Source: Apostichopus japonicus (taxonomy: Eukaryota; Echinodermata; Holothuroidea; Aspidochirotida; Stichopodidae). From it: DNA of 64,000 nt. The position numbers and the translations under genes were made by a program. The DNA lies in NCBI RefSeq assembly GCF_037975245.1, contig NC_092577.1, positions 10,079,013 through 10,143,012 of the forward strand, given 5' to 3'. Positions 36,114-46,771 of this stretch are shown one piece after another (the stretch's first letter is position 1; every line of letters starts with the position of its first letter). The notes below the pieces were generated by a model. That model was not told where the DNA came from. It ran no database searches and saw only the letters and a program-made list of their open reading frames with translations.

Positions 36114-36354
36114 GTCATTATTTTTGTACATGTATTCCGTTGTTTTGTTTTTTTAAAGTAAATGCCGACAGACAACTATTTATAGTATAGATCATATGCA
36201 CAGTTATATCTTTGCTGCAACAGCAATTTATTTAGCAGTTCTCCACAATTTCAGTTAAAATCTTCATATTCCTCAGCTTTTTACAGGTTGGTTCCCACAG
36301 TGACATACATGTAAGTAATGCCCTAGTACATACATATAGTAATATATGGACGTG

Positions 36355-37415
36355 TATGGTAGGCCATACGGGAAATAATTGCTGATTTAATGTCCGTACG
36401 AATTAAAATTATTACCGGTATTAATTCTATTTAATACCGGCATTAATTCTCAGCCAATCACCATGCAGCTTCATATGCCGGTATTAAATAGAATTAATAC
36501 GGGTATTAAATAGAATTAATACGGGTATTAAATAGAATTAATACGGGCATTAAATAGAATTTATACGGGCATTAAATATAATTAATACGGGTATTAAATA
36601 GACCAATCACATCAGCGAATTTTTCTACCACGTAAATAGAATTAATACGGGCATTAAATAGAATTAATACGCGCATTAAATAGAATTAATACGGGTATTA
36701 AATAGACCAATCACATCAGCGAATTTTGTAACCATGCTCAGTCTGAGCTAGTGTTAATCCCCCAGCGTGAGAGCAGTGTAGTTGTAGCTAGCAATCAAGG
36801 TACAACATACAACGCATGGCACGCATGACAGACAAAGAACAATTTTTGGATGATTTTCGTCGAGAAGCGAGCGATACTTGTAGGTTATTGACAAATGTTG
36901 ACCCTCAATCCCAGTCCGATGTTTTATCAGTTCGCAATGCTTTGAACCGTCTTGTTATTCTTCGAAGAATGTAAGTTGTAGGTTGACGCGGCGATCAGAT
37001 CAGATGACCAAGTGAGAATCCTGCTGATGTGATTGGTCTATTTAATGCCCGTATTAATTCTATTTAATGCGCGTATTAATTCTATTTAATACCCGTATTA
37101 ATTCTATTTAATACCCGTATTAATTCTATTTAATGCGCGTATTAATTTTATTAATGCCCGTATTAATTCTATTTAATGCCCGTATTAATTCTATTTAATG
37201 CCCGTATTAATTATATTTAATACCCGTATTAATTCTATTTAATGTCCGTATTAATTATATTTAATGCCCGTATTAATTATATTTAATACCGGCATATGAA
37301 GCTGCATGGTGATTGGCTGAGAATTAATGCCGGTATTAAATAGAATTAATACCGGTAATAATTTTATTTCGTACGGACATTAAATCAGCAATTATTTCCC
37401 GTATGGCCTACCATA
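36355..37415. mobile_element. Long foldback element with tandem-repeat arms
   Basis: The outer termini are tatggtaggccatacgggaa (36355) and its inverse ending 37415. The arms (about 360-400 bp each) mirror one another. Outward parts are unique (accatgcagcttcatatgcc and its inverse), and inner parts are tandem units of attaatacgggtattaaatagaa. GACGTG lies on both sides (36349-36354, 37416-37421). The unique centre, about 36720-37020, carries a short coding-like exon. The layout recalls the long-inverted-repeat TU/foldback elements described from sea urchins. Confidence 0.8.
36816..36970 (+). CDS. Coding-like exon in the foldback centre
   Basis: The ATG at 36816 opens a frame: MARMTDKEQFLDDFRREASD, then TCRLLTNVDPQSQSDVL, then SVRNALNRLVILRR. 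It ends at a consensus donor AAT|GTAAGT at 36971. Without splicing it stops at TAA 36972-36974 after 52 codons. Charge pattern and composition look like a helical protein. No acceptor-linked partner was found inside the element, so it may be the first exon of a captured or broken gene. Family unknown. Confidence 0.35.
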
Positions 37416-37421
37416 GACGTG

Positions 37422-37546
37422 TCGTTGTCATATGCGCGGTGATGTTTTGAATATCCCAACATGGCCGCTGAATAACTTCCGGTGACTTCACGGCTCGCTA
37501 TACAATCACCGTACGCGCAGCCTATCCAGTTAGTGTAGATCAGTGG
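37422..37546 (-). repeat. Promoter-like repeat family C, copy 3
   Basis: Read on the minus strand it begins ccactgatctacactaactg and keeps ccggaagtta and gcggccatgttgggatattc. It is cut short by the foldback element's flank at 37421. Confidence 0.6.
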
Positions 37547-37610
37547 TGTCACCTCTCGACCAATCAAAATCGGTCCCCCATTGGCCAAACTCTCTAAATA
37601 TACGGCTCTG

Positions 37611-37640
37611 CAAACTATCAGAGCCGTATATAGAAACTAT
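37611..37640 (+). other. Probable P-element excision footprint between two elements
   Basis: The order is CAAACTAT (right duplication of the large composite), then CAGAGCCGTATATAG (the first 15 bases of the P-type terminal repeat), then AAACTAT, then the next element at 37641. Drosophila P transposase cuts 17 bases inside its inverted repeat, and excision scars commonly keep about 14-18 terminal bases between copies of the duplication. A simple 22-bp tandem duplication is the alternative. Confidence 0.6.
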
Positions 37641-38198
37641 CAGAGCCGTATATAGAGAGAGTTTGGCCAACTGGCGATTTGTGACGTCACACGCAAACCA
37701 TGGGCATCAAAATAGGTCCAGTTGTCGTTACCAGTTGCGCGAAACACGAAAAACACCACACACAATATATAGCAGCTTTGCACACAAACGAACAAACGAA
37801 GCGACTCAAAATGTCAGATTTTGACAGGCATACGAGGAACAAAATGGATATCAGGTAATGAATTAGAGTATGCGTTAGTTAATGACATTTACGTTTATCT
37901 TCACACCTGAAATGCATAGAAAACTAGCTGAAAACCTGTCATTACACTTGTTTTATTTTACGCCTCATACTACTAGTCCTACTTTAGTCATACAAACGAA
38001 AAGCACACATCACAGTCCTGGCTAGGCTAGATTACAGACGCACAACTATAGCATCAGGCCTACATTAATAGATCCTTCAATTAAATTAAGTAGGCCTACA
38101 CATAAAATGACAATTTATGCTTCACTGATCTTTTCAGGTTTGCCAAAAAGTAGTTGTACCAGAGGTCATTGTATTAAACTCCAGAAGTTACATAGTAG

Positions 38199-38358
38199 GA
38201 TTAATATTCGGCATAACTTTTTCTCCAAAGTCTAATACAACTTATACAAGGGTTGTGAATGGATGGAATGGTTTGCCTGAGAAGGTTGAATTGCAAGTAG
38301 TGTGAATGGGTTCAAGAATACTTTGGATGAGTACATTAAGCATTGTAATTGGGTATGA
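38199..38358 (+). pseudogene. Non-LTR retrotransposon (LINE) ORF2 C-terminus fragment
   Basis: The frame gives NTTYTRVVNGWNGLPEKV, then after a one-base shift VNGFKNTLDEYIKHCNWV and TGA. The RVVNxWNxLPxxVVxAxSVNxFKxxLDxY pattern is the usual tail downstream of the reverse transcriptase in many animal LINEs. Only the tail is present, as in a 5'-truncated copy, and it is frameshifted. Confidence 0.7.
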
Positions 38359-39033
38359 CATTTGATGGCCTCGGTTTTATTCCTCTCATATAGCCTTAGG
38401 GTCCTTAATGGGGACTTGAATGTCTCTCCTGGTCTTTTTTTCTACTTAACTAAACTATATACTTGAGTGTAGGAGTTAGCAATAGTTGGGAGTCTGTGGG
38501 CAAACCTAAGACTGATATTGTGGTGTTAATTTCTCAGGAATGCAGTACTAGGCTATAGTAGGTGCAACAGATTGAATGGGTCTGTCGAGAAAAAAAAAAC
38601 CTGCAACAACTGAAGACTGGTGTATGTTGTAGCTTATGTATTTTCCATTAACATATATACTATAAGGTCATGTCCTTAATAAGGTTTCATGGATCACACT
38701 GACATAGTGTGCCTACTTGTCAGTGTTGTCAACTGAGCACAGGGCTGATGACATCATTCAGTTTGTTATTATGCAGACAGCAAATGGCCATAATGATAAT
38801 TATTAATTGTTACTTATTCTTCATACTGCCCTTACTGGCCTTACCCGAACAGTGATGTATAAAAATGCAAGAAGTCGTTAAGCTTTCCATTTAAGAATCG
38901 TTTCAGCCTGTCCTATTTCAAACATATGATTGGCAGGTTTCCACGTTACATAGCTTATCAAAATGGAGCTGTTCTGTAAAGCAAGAAAATCACACATATG
39001 CATGCATACAAACACACTCATATATAACAATTT

Positions 39034-39200
39034 CTGAATATCTTTTCAGCTGCCCAAAGGTACTGGAATGCAAGCTCTGTTGGGTGAATTAAAAAACCCT
39101 CATTGTACTCTTTTATCATGGTCAGCGTAGCTGGAACCAGCAATGATGGTGATGTGGATTTGACAGTACCTAGACAAGAATTCAATAGCTGCTTTGTGTT
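39034..39200 (-). pseudogene. P-type transposase C-terminal fragment in the 4.2-kb element
   Basis: The minus frame reads LNSCLGTVKSTSPSLLVPAT, then LTMIKEYNEGFLIHP, then TELAFQYLWAAEKIFR. It aligns block by block with the copy at 19951-20120 (SCLDSIQSTSP, LTSYKEYTEGNLVYP). It shows that both P-type elements carried the same kind of transposase in the same orientation. Confidence 0.75.
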
Positions 39201-39809
39201 GAAGTGGGTTCAACTTGCTCAAGGCCATGACAGGATGACGACTAGACATTAGGATGAATTATCTGTTGCAGAGCTCTATAAACCAGGCAGTTGTTAAAAC
39301 ATCCATTGGGTGACCCTCACAGTCTACCAGGCACTGCATCGCAGAAGCAAAATGAAGTGTGTGTGATACCTTCATCTTATGAGAGTGGAATGGTATCAGT
39401 GTGGCCTCTGTCAATTTGGCTTCAAGTCTTTGTTTTCTTGAAAGCTGAGATCTTTCAGTGGTTTCACACTGACCTCTGTACTTGACAATTCATGTGTATT
39501 TGCCAGCTCAGGAGGAAGCCAGATTTTAATTACATTAACCAATGCTGACTTTTTTTTGGACATGTGGTACATCTGCAAGGAGGTGAAGGAAGCAGTTGGA
39601 GTTGCATGGATGTGGAATCTTGTTGATAGTCTGGCAGTCTTATCCACAGATTATCCCAAAGCTTCTCCACATTGCCACATTCAGAACTTATTACATTGAT
39701 AAACTTGAAAATTGCAGGAATCTAACGAAGCACCCATCAAGAGAATTTGTTTGTATAATTATTGAAAGCTGTGACCTTCTGATGTGACAGACTAATGTGA
39801 AATAAAGGG

Positions 39810-39815
39810 CAGTAG
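39810..39815 (+). other. AATAAA hexamer
   Basis: An AATAAA motif follows short plus-strand open frames (39291-39485, 39596-39787). These overlap the minus-strand transposase region and I do not count them as genes, so the hexamer may be meaningless. Confidence 0.2.
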
Positions 39816-39944
39816 ATTACCTTGTAAATGAACCTTGTTATTGTTTGATTGTATCTAATGTTTGCAAAATTTTAAGTTGCATGCTACCAATTGAAACATA
39901 ATTCTTTCTCTATTAATGGGATATAAATACTTCTCCTTAAAGGG

Positions 39945-40255
39945 TGTGGAGACTCCCGCACAAAGAAACGTCTCATGCCGGTTATCGGACCTAGTTTCGA
40001 ATGCTTTGTAACAGAAGTGTTAGACACCACCATTGATCCCAGAAAATACACACACAGTCAATACAAACATCACAGTCAATACCCACAACACAGTGCACAT
40101 AGCAGCGTGGACATCTCAGGTCTAGATAAAAGATAACAAGGTATCAGGTTTCATTACTGTCTGCATTTTGTAGCGACAAAAAAAAACTTCACTTGCAAGC
40201 AACGGAAAATAAACTTTTTCAGAGCGCGGCATGCGGTTTAGGGCAAGTCTTCAAT
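39945..40255 (-). repeat. Interspersed repeat, copy 2 (inverse of 1470-1855)
   Basis: It begins ttaaagggtgtggagactcc and ends near gagcgcggcatgcggttt. It matches the reverse complement of the stretch at 1470-1855 with gaps. Non-coding. Confidence 0.6.
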
Positions 40256-41524
40256 ACCTTTAAATATACTGCATCGGTTGTTGTCACTTGATCATTTGCT
40301 TGTGTGTGAGCTAAACAGCTTAAATAATATGTAAAAAAATAATACAAACTTTCAAATTGCCAGATATTTACTTGCTCAAAATCATTATCCAATCATGATT
40401 TGTTGCTATCCTTGAGTCCATTATTCAGATGATGAGGCAGATTCCCTTCAACTCTCCATGATGAAGGTAAAACCTTATATCTTAACCAACTGCCATTGAG
40501 TGTCCATTTGAAAGTTTCAAACACACAAGTGCATTGATTAAAACAAAGACTTTATTGCTGTGGTTGCAGGAACTGGATTTCAGTCTAGTAGTCACTCACC
40601 AGGTTTGTCTTTATCACAGTCTGCTAACTGTGGCTTTTTATGTTAGGAGTTTTTCTTCAGAGCACATGTCACCTTTGATTTGTAAAAAAAGTCCTGAAAT
40701 TCAGGGAGTTAAAATTTACTGTCTAAAGATAATTTAAAAAGACTTTTTTTAACTTCAATCGTCAATGTGGGTGTCAATTAAGGGAATAAGGAGGTACTGA
40801 TGCAACTTTGATAAATGATAGTTGACTGCATCCAAATTAAACCAAGGCCTAGGCTATACTTTTGAAGAAGAAAATATTAGGCTGAATTCATGTTAGCCTA
40901 AAAAGGCTAGGCCAATGCTGACAATTAACACAAACCAAGATCATTTAACCATTTGGGCACTTGTTTATGGCATACTAAAAGGGTCTATATAATTAGGCCT
41001 GTATGTGTACACAACCCACAAGTTGCCAATGAGTATAGACCTAGCCTAACTAGTTTAGGTCTAGGCTACTTTGTTTTCCATAGACCTAGTTTAATTGGGC
41101 CTTATACTGTGCCATATTATGTAATGTGCTATAACAGTTGTAGTAATAGCAAGAATGGTCCAGGTCTAACTAAGCCCAGGCTTAACTTATGCTTCGGGCT
41201 TAACTAAGGATTAGGGCTTTACGTGATGCCTAGAGGCTAGCCCACCCTTTTACATTAAACTAAAAGTGATACTTTTTTAGGCTAGGCATAGCCTAGGCAT
41301 ACAATAACTAGGAATTAGGATAACTATATGTGCGACTGAAACTGACATGCCTATGATTAGAAGAGCTGGCATAATGAAATCGAATTTGTGGATCGTAAAA
41401 CGAGAGAGAATAGCCATGCATGTAATTACAGAAACCAGTCTGAACGTAAAATTCTCGCATTGCTTGTACATTACTCGTATTACACTAGGGCCTATGGCTA
41501 GTATGGGCCTAGGCTACACAGACT

Positions 41525-41655
41525 TTTTTTCATTAGATCTCCATCTTGTTCTTTCTACTTCCAAAAAATTCCTCTTCCTTTATGGTCAGTCGGAAAATCA
41601 AACAACAATATCCATGTTCTGACCGATTGCAGCATCCCCAGCACCATTTCTTTCA
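41525..41655 (-). pseudogene. First half of a THAP zinc-finger domain (P-type transposase N-terminus)
   Basis: The minus strand reads KKWCWGCCNRSEHGYC, then in a shifted frame FDFPTDHKGRGIFWK, then ERTRWRSNEKKSV in another. The order C-x2-GC-x-NRS, FxFP, W, W..NEKK is that of THAP C2CH fingers, which P transposases use to bind their own ends. At least two frameshifts break it. It lies 174 bases inside the right terminal repeat, where the start of a P transposase gene is expected. Confidence 0.65.
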
Positions 41656-41837
41656 TAATTTCGTACTTTTTCGTGTACACAAACGATAGTCTATACACTG
41701 TGAGTATGCGTGTCGCCTGCTAAAAAGTTTTCAAGTGGACCTATTTTACCACCCTGTGTGGGCGTTTTCCCTCTCGACCAATCCAAATCGGTTACATGGT
41801 TGGCCAAACTCTCTCTATATACGGCTCTGGAAACTAT

Positions 41838-42080
41838 CTAAGCGTAGCGCCACCATGTTTTGGCGCGAAGCGTACAAGAAAATTTTGGCTGTAAATGCCT
41901 CCCAGATCGCTGGAAATGGCACTTCCCAGGCCTTGTAAGTTGCATCTTAGCATTTTCTCTTTTGAAAATACTAGCGATATCATAGAAACATTAAAATTTT
42001 TTTTAAAAAATATGCTCAAGGGGGGCGGGGGGGGGGGGCGGCTGCCCCTTCGCCCCCCTGGCTACGCGCCTGGCTTACCA
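41838..42080 (+). mobile_element. Right part of split family A MITE with GCTTACCA
   Basis: It resumes family A at CTAAGCGTAGCGCCACCATG, continues through tggcgcgaagcgtacaagaa, and ends CCTGGCTACGCGCCTG at 42072. GCTTACCA follows (42073-42080), identical to 4031-4038. It is the other half of the fragment at 4039-4102. Confidence 0.75.
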
Positions 42081-42099
42081 TCAATACAAGGACCAATAA

Positions 42100-44400
42100 A
42101 TATAACCAATGGAATATGTAACGCGTAATAATCCGCGCTAATGCTATTTGTTATTGGATATGCACTTTCCAAAACCTTTTACGCTGTTTACTCCCTGCTC
42201 TATACAGGCGTGTGAGACAGGACTGGGGGTTGGAAAGGGACATAGGGGAGGGGAGGGGATATACGGGAGGGGACTGAAGTGAGGAGGAGATAAATGCTAC
42301 TCAAGTTGTTTAAATTAAAACAGTACGTCCGAGCCGGGGGAAATATTAACACAGTCATTTATCCCTACTCGAACAGATTCAAACATTCATAAATACAATT
42401 TAATAATGCCGCCTTTTAACTGGTTGCCCGAAGAACTTCAACAATAACGCTTCTCCCCTCTTTGCATACCACATGTTACAGGGGTGGTGGTGGGGGGGTC
42501 TCCAAGCCGAAGGTGGGGAGGGGAGGTGGGCGGAGGGGCATACGAAGATTACCATTATTTGGAAAAATAACAGGCTTATAAGTTCGACTCGCCAGCATCT
42601 TTGACACACTGACTACTACAAGGAGCAAGTTTGTGATCAGACGCCCTAAGTTTTATGTCGCTTACGTGGTACGTTGTTAGTTAGGCAGCCGATTAGCCAC
42701 TTTTCATGGTTTGTATTTAGTTTTTTCACTTCCCAATGTTTTCTTATTATGCAGTATTTATGTATTCATGGAAGTGAAGCAGCGCCCTGAACTATGAGTT
42801 AATTACCAAATCATTGCTTCACTCATTATGTGAGGACACGCAGGCAATAAATAGGCAGGAGAGAGTGCTAATGACTATACCACCGCTTGTTCTGGTGGCC
42901 AAGTTGTTTATTATATCTCCTCTCACTTAGCATGTTCGAGATTATTTTAAATGACTATACATAAAACAAAAAGGACGGTGCAGCACCTTCAGGTGGTTTC
43001 CCTCAATTACGTCTTAAAAGCGGCATCTTCGGTTATAACTCTACATTTGAAACTACAGAGCGTTAATGAGTCTTGTGTTCGTATCAATTATAATGTATAA
43101 AGGTACAGCAACGAACGCCGAAAAGGACAAATGTACAACCAACACATGGCTCCCTGTCCGATGCACTACATATAGATTGAAATAATCCATTTTCTTCGAG
43201 GCCCAAAGAAAAATATTGGTTACAGCAAAGGGCTCAAAGGAACCGAAATCTCATTACTAAAGAACTAACTTGGGTAATGTGCAGCACATAGGCCCGTAGA
43301 GTGCGATACAGTGCTAACACATTAAGAAAGTCCGCATACTCGATTAGTGCAAGATTGCAAGGCCAGATTCTTCTTCGAGGACCGCGGTTTGAAATCTCTT
43401 GCCGGCCTGATCGGGCCAACTGATAGCTGAGGTGCCCCTGCCAATATATAATAGCTTTTTACGGTCATTTTTGTAATAGCACATCCGCTCATTGCGGTGT
43501 CCAAAGATAGGTCGGGTTCAGGGAACATTTATGATGTCACCGGTTCCCCTTTCTTGAAGTTTTCAATCTCCTTAAGTAGGCGTTTTTATGATGAAAATGA
43601 TTATCGGTTATTCCCTTCTTCAACGAGCCCCTATAGATAACCCCGGATCATAGACCCGTACCCCCCACCCTCCCCTGACGTCCTCTCGTCCTCAAACGAT
43701 ACCCTTTCCTCCCTCACCATCCCCACGAAAATAATAATCACTGAAAGATTGAAAAAAAATGCTTATTACAAAGCTGAATGGAGAAGTTCGTATCTGTTCG
43801 CATGTGTCTTCATGTGAAATATTTCAATAAAATCCATCAGTATATTCTTCCAATATGCTAGAAACAGTCAAATAATGGTCAGCCATGCTCTAATTTGAAC
43901 ACGTATATGCATGTTATGACCTACTTAGCGTTACCATCCCCTTCCCTTCCCCCACCCGCACCCCCCCACCATGCACAATTTCATCATTGCATACCGACAA
44001 ATCTCAATTCTATGCGATGTCTAATATCCATGGTGCCTATGGCGGTGTCTTTTGAGGGTTCGAACGACTGGAAAAGGTACTGGGGAACCGCTTTTAAGCA
44101 TGTTTTACAGATTAATCTGAGGGCCTGACGTTTCGATCCTAGCAGGATCTTCTTCAGGGGCTAGGGGGGTGGGGGGGGTTCATAGATGATGGGGGCCTAT
44201 TGACTCGACGTACTTCATTTCTATAAAGGTTGTTATTGACACGACGTACGCGAGTCTTTGATGACACACACAGGTAAATTATCTTTTGAAACCTTTTTTG
44301 ATGTAGGCCCCCCTACTAAGAAATTCCTTTAAATTTCGTTGAGCCACATGAACTCCATGTTTAAATTTTCCTGTCTCTGGCTTGGTTTAGCCTATGGTGA
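42100..44400. other. Intergenic stretch, no gene seen
   Basis: Includes G-rich patches (42225-42280, 42480-42540) and C-rich patches (43660-43710, 43930-43975). No open frame has a recognisable domain or good splice context. Confidence 0.5.
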
Positions 44401-44411
44401 TATTTTCTGGG

Positions 44412-44967
44412 CTAACGCAGACCCGTCAACACTCCCGGTTTTACCGGGAAACTCCCGGTTTTTTACAAGAATCTCCCGGCCTCCCGGTTTCATATTCTAT
44501 TCTCCCGGTTTTTTAATGTTTCATCACTTGCGACATTTCTGAAAATAGCCAACAATTTAGTCCTATGCTAATTCCCCACAGTAACGCTGAACAGGGAAGG
44601 CTATTCAGTGTAGTTCGCAAGAACAAGACAGACAGTCGGTCAAGTCTCAAGCTTGATGGGACTCTATCTAGCATACTAGCCATGAAGTCACAATACCCAG
44701 AGGCCACTGTTCCCTGTTTCAAATGGAAGCTTACTAAAGACACCCTGTAGAAAGCGAAGCGAGCTGCTGTAAACTACAACAAGAAACACTGATTGGATGA
44801 TTCTCTCACTGTATTGCATAAAGACTATACTTATTTAGGAGTATTTATATCATTTCAGTTGATGATTACCAACCTCCCTATTTTCCCCTTGTTCTCCCTA
44901 TTTTTTGGCCCTATAAAATGTTATTCTCCCTATTTTGGGGTCAAACAGGTTGACAGGTCTGCTAACG
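44412..44967 (+). mobile_element. Defective hAT-like element with CAGACC ends
   Basis: The element proper is 44418-44961 (544 bp). The left end is CAGACCCGTCAACACTCCCG and the right read inward is CAGACCTGTCAACCTGTTTG. CTAACG flanks both sides (6 bases; hAT would give 8, so two may have mutated or the boundary is shifted). It contains the hAT transposase tail listed next. Confidence 0.65.
44565..44790 (+). pseudogene. hAT transposase C-terminal dimerisation tail
   Basis: The frame reads IPHSNAEQGRLFSVVRKNKT, then DSRSSLKLDGTLSSILAMK, stops at TAG (44748-44750), and continues past it as KAKRAAVNYNKKH to TGA. The HSNAExxRxFSxxRKxKTxxRSxL block followed by AKRAxxNYNK is a standard C-terminus in one group of animal hAT proteins. 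Confidence 0.8.
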
Positions 44968-46392
44968 TCCAGGCCATACTAATATAAATACTCTGAGGAG
45001 AGGGTTTTGAGATCTGAGGAGGGGAGGTGATCAATTTACAACATACGACCCAGAAGGTCAGTAAAATGATTACCCAGATATTTGAAGAAGCTCCCAAAAG
45101 TTGTTTGTGTTTGTTTCAGTGTTGGAGATTTCCTACGTTTGTTGATACAGGGAGTCTAGCATCGTCGTACGTACACGCACCAAGCCACCTGCATAGAATT
45201 GAAATACATTTGCAAACATTTCGAATGAAATAAACAAATCAATAGATTTACGATCTCATGATGCGTGGATACATCTTTAAACCATACGGCTACAATGTAA
45301 TAAACAAAATAATGCTGGTAGGCATGATTTTACTATAGTTTATCCTACGCCATCACACATAGTAATACAGGCCTACGGCATGCAATAGTTTGTAGTAGAG
45401 CCGATATTATATTCACACCCTCGATCTCAGGATTAGAGATTCCTGTGAAAGTTCATTGTGCAAAGTGCGGAGTTTGAAAATCCTATGTATTTAATATTCG
45501 TTACACATTAACAACCGTCGCGTTAGTTTTAGATGCTAAGTACAGCCCCTCGATACTATAAATATATATATATATATATGGATAGCTGACGCCATTGGAG
45601 GGGCGTGGCTTCATGAAGGTTACCGCCCCATATTTAGTGTTTTCGGCTTTGACCTTCGGAATAAACGGATGGAAAGAAAAGGTCTGTATTGACATTGCAC
45701 AATCGTGGCTGGATATTATGTACATCACTGATATAGAGTTTAAAGTCGATTGATAATGAAAGAATTTGTTACGGTTGATACCAAGAGGATCACTAAACAA
45801 AACACCTTATATGGACTTAGGGATATTTCTTGTTATTCATGGTAATTGAGGCCATGTTTGGTCGCAATGTCTTCAAGCATTGGTTTTGACCTCTAATTTG
45901 GGGCACCAAGGACCCACCTGTAGCGTGGTTCCGATCTATTAAAGGTACAGAACGTCTTCCATTTACACCAGAATGTCGACAGAGGTTAATGATAAATGGA
46001 CCATTGGATACCTATTAAATTCTGTGGGCGACAGGCTGTTTAACTACTTGGTGGTTTCGATCTAGCGAAGGCCTAAGCTGACTGTGAACACGTTGTGTAT
46101 ACAAACACAGGGCGGTTTACGATCTATACTGTTTGTTTTTCTGCCTAAGTAACGCCGAGTTCTTGTAGACACTTTTCCCAGCCGAGTATATCCTGCTGAT
46201 GACTCGCTGAAAGCAAATCAAACATCATCGTTGAAGTAAACAGGGAGAAGATCATATATATATATAGACGGTGACTACGACGTACGGCGATTATAGCCTA
46301 ACGACAAAACTTGTTGTAAGCGTGAAGTATTGTTTATACGTCATATATATACCTAACGACAACGGCAACCTCTTGTTGTAAAGTAAAAAACA

Positions 46393-46771
46393 ATGGCCTT
46401 GCTAGAAGTGATCACCACAAACTTTTTGGACCTAAAAATGTTTCTTTTAGTAGCTGTTATATTTTTCATATCACTAATTTGGTTCAATCGAGATAAACGG
46501 TACTTGCCACCCGGTCCTATCGGTTTACCGATCATAGGAAACCTTCCTTATTTTATTCTCTGCAAGAAAGAAGCACCGGAGGCATTCGGGAATCTAGCCA
46601 AGCGAAATGGACCCATCATTTATGTCCGCTTTGGTGCTATGGAAGCTATAGTTTTGAATGATTTTAAGACCATACAAGAAGCCATGAACCATCCCGACTT
46701 GCAAGACAGGCCGGAGCAGAAAACGTTTGAATCGAAGAAAATCAAAGATGCCGTGGGTGGGAAGGCCGAAG
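46393..46771 (+). CDS. Cytochrome P450, CYP2 clan, exon 1
   Basis: Exon 1 of a three-exon gene (46393-46771, 49688-50650, 51044-51225) encoding 507 residues, the normal length for microsomal P450s. These haem monooxygenases sit on the ER membrane and oxidise lipophilic substrates using NADPH-P450 reductase. The ATG has a good context (aacaATGG). Residues about 14-31 form the membrane anchor (MFLLVAVIFFISLIW). The basic-proline hinge follows (KRYLPPGPIGLPIIGNL, about 36-52). The exon ends in phase 1 at G|GTAAGT. A TATA-rich stretch lies at 46257-46266. Overall it resembles CYP2U/CYP2J-like proteins. The subfamily cannot be settled by eye. The downstream exons keep all key residues, so the gene is probably functional. 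Confidence 0.93.

Larger units (their letters stand above)
4103..37610 (-). mobile_element. Composite P-superfamily transposon array, 33.5 kb, transposase on minus strand
   Basis: The left end (4103) and right end (37610, read inward) share the same 26 bases beginning CAGAGCCGTATATTTAGAGA. CAAACTAT lies immediately outside both ends (4095-4102 and 37611-37618). P elements make 8-bp duplications and have inverted repeats of about 31 bp. Decayed THAP9/P-type transposase lies inside on the minus strand (19780-24093). About 165 bp of the left end (4103-4267) recurs inverted at 17350-17478. That copy abuts a sequence matching the left end of the 37641-41829 element, so two P elements (about 13 kb and 20 kb) may have fused tail to head with their inner termini lost. 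Many younger insertions enlarge it. Whether it ever moved as one unit is unknown. Confidence 0.6.
37633..41837 (-). mobile_element. 4.2-kb P-superfamily element with identical 31-bp ends and exact GAAACTAT duplication
   Basis: The element proper is 37641-41829. The first 31 bases (starting CAGAGCCGTATATAGAGAGA) are identical to the last 31 read inward. GAAACTAT flanks both ends (37633-37640, 41830-41837). These numbers match the P family. Transposase remnants read on the minus strand: THAP first half at 41525-41655, C-terminal part at 39034-39200. A LINE tail (38199-38358) and another repeat (39945-40255) sit inside. The left end carries a palindromic GTGACGTCAC (37681-37690). A short plus-strand exon, MSDFDRHTRNKMDI, has a donor at 37855. 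No intact transposase remains. Confidence 0.85.

Noticed and set aside
35049-36161. Threonine/proline/glycine-rich open frames (up to 165 codons)
   Set aside because: They exist in several frames at once and follow the GGTACC minisatellite and the CCCC-rich arms; no start or splice context.
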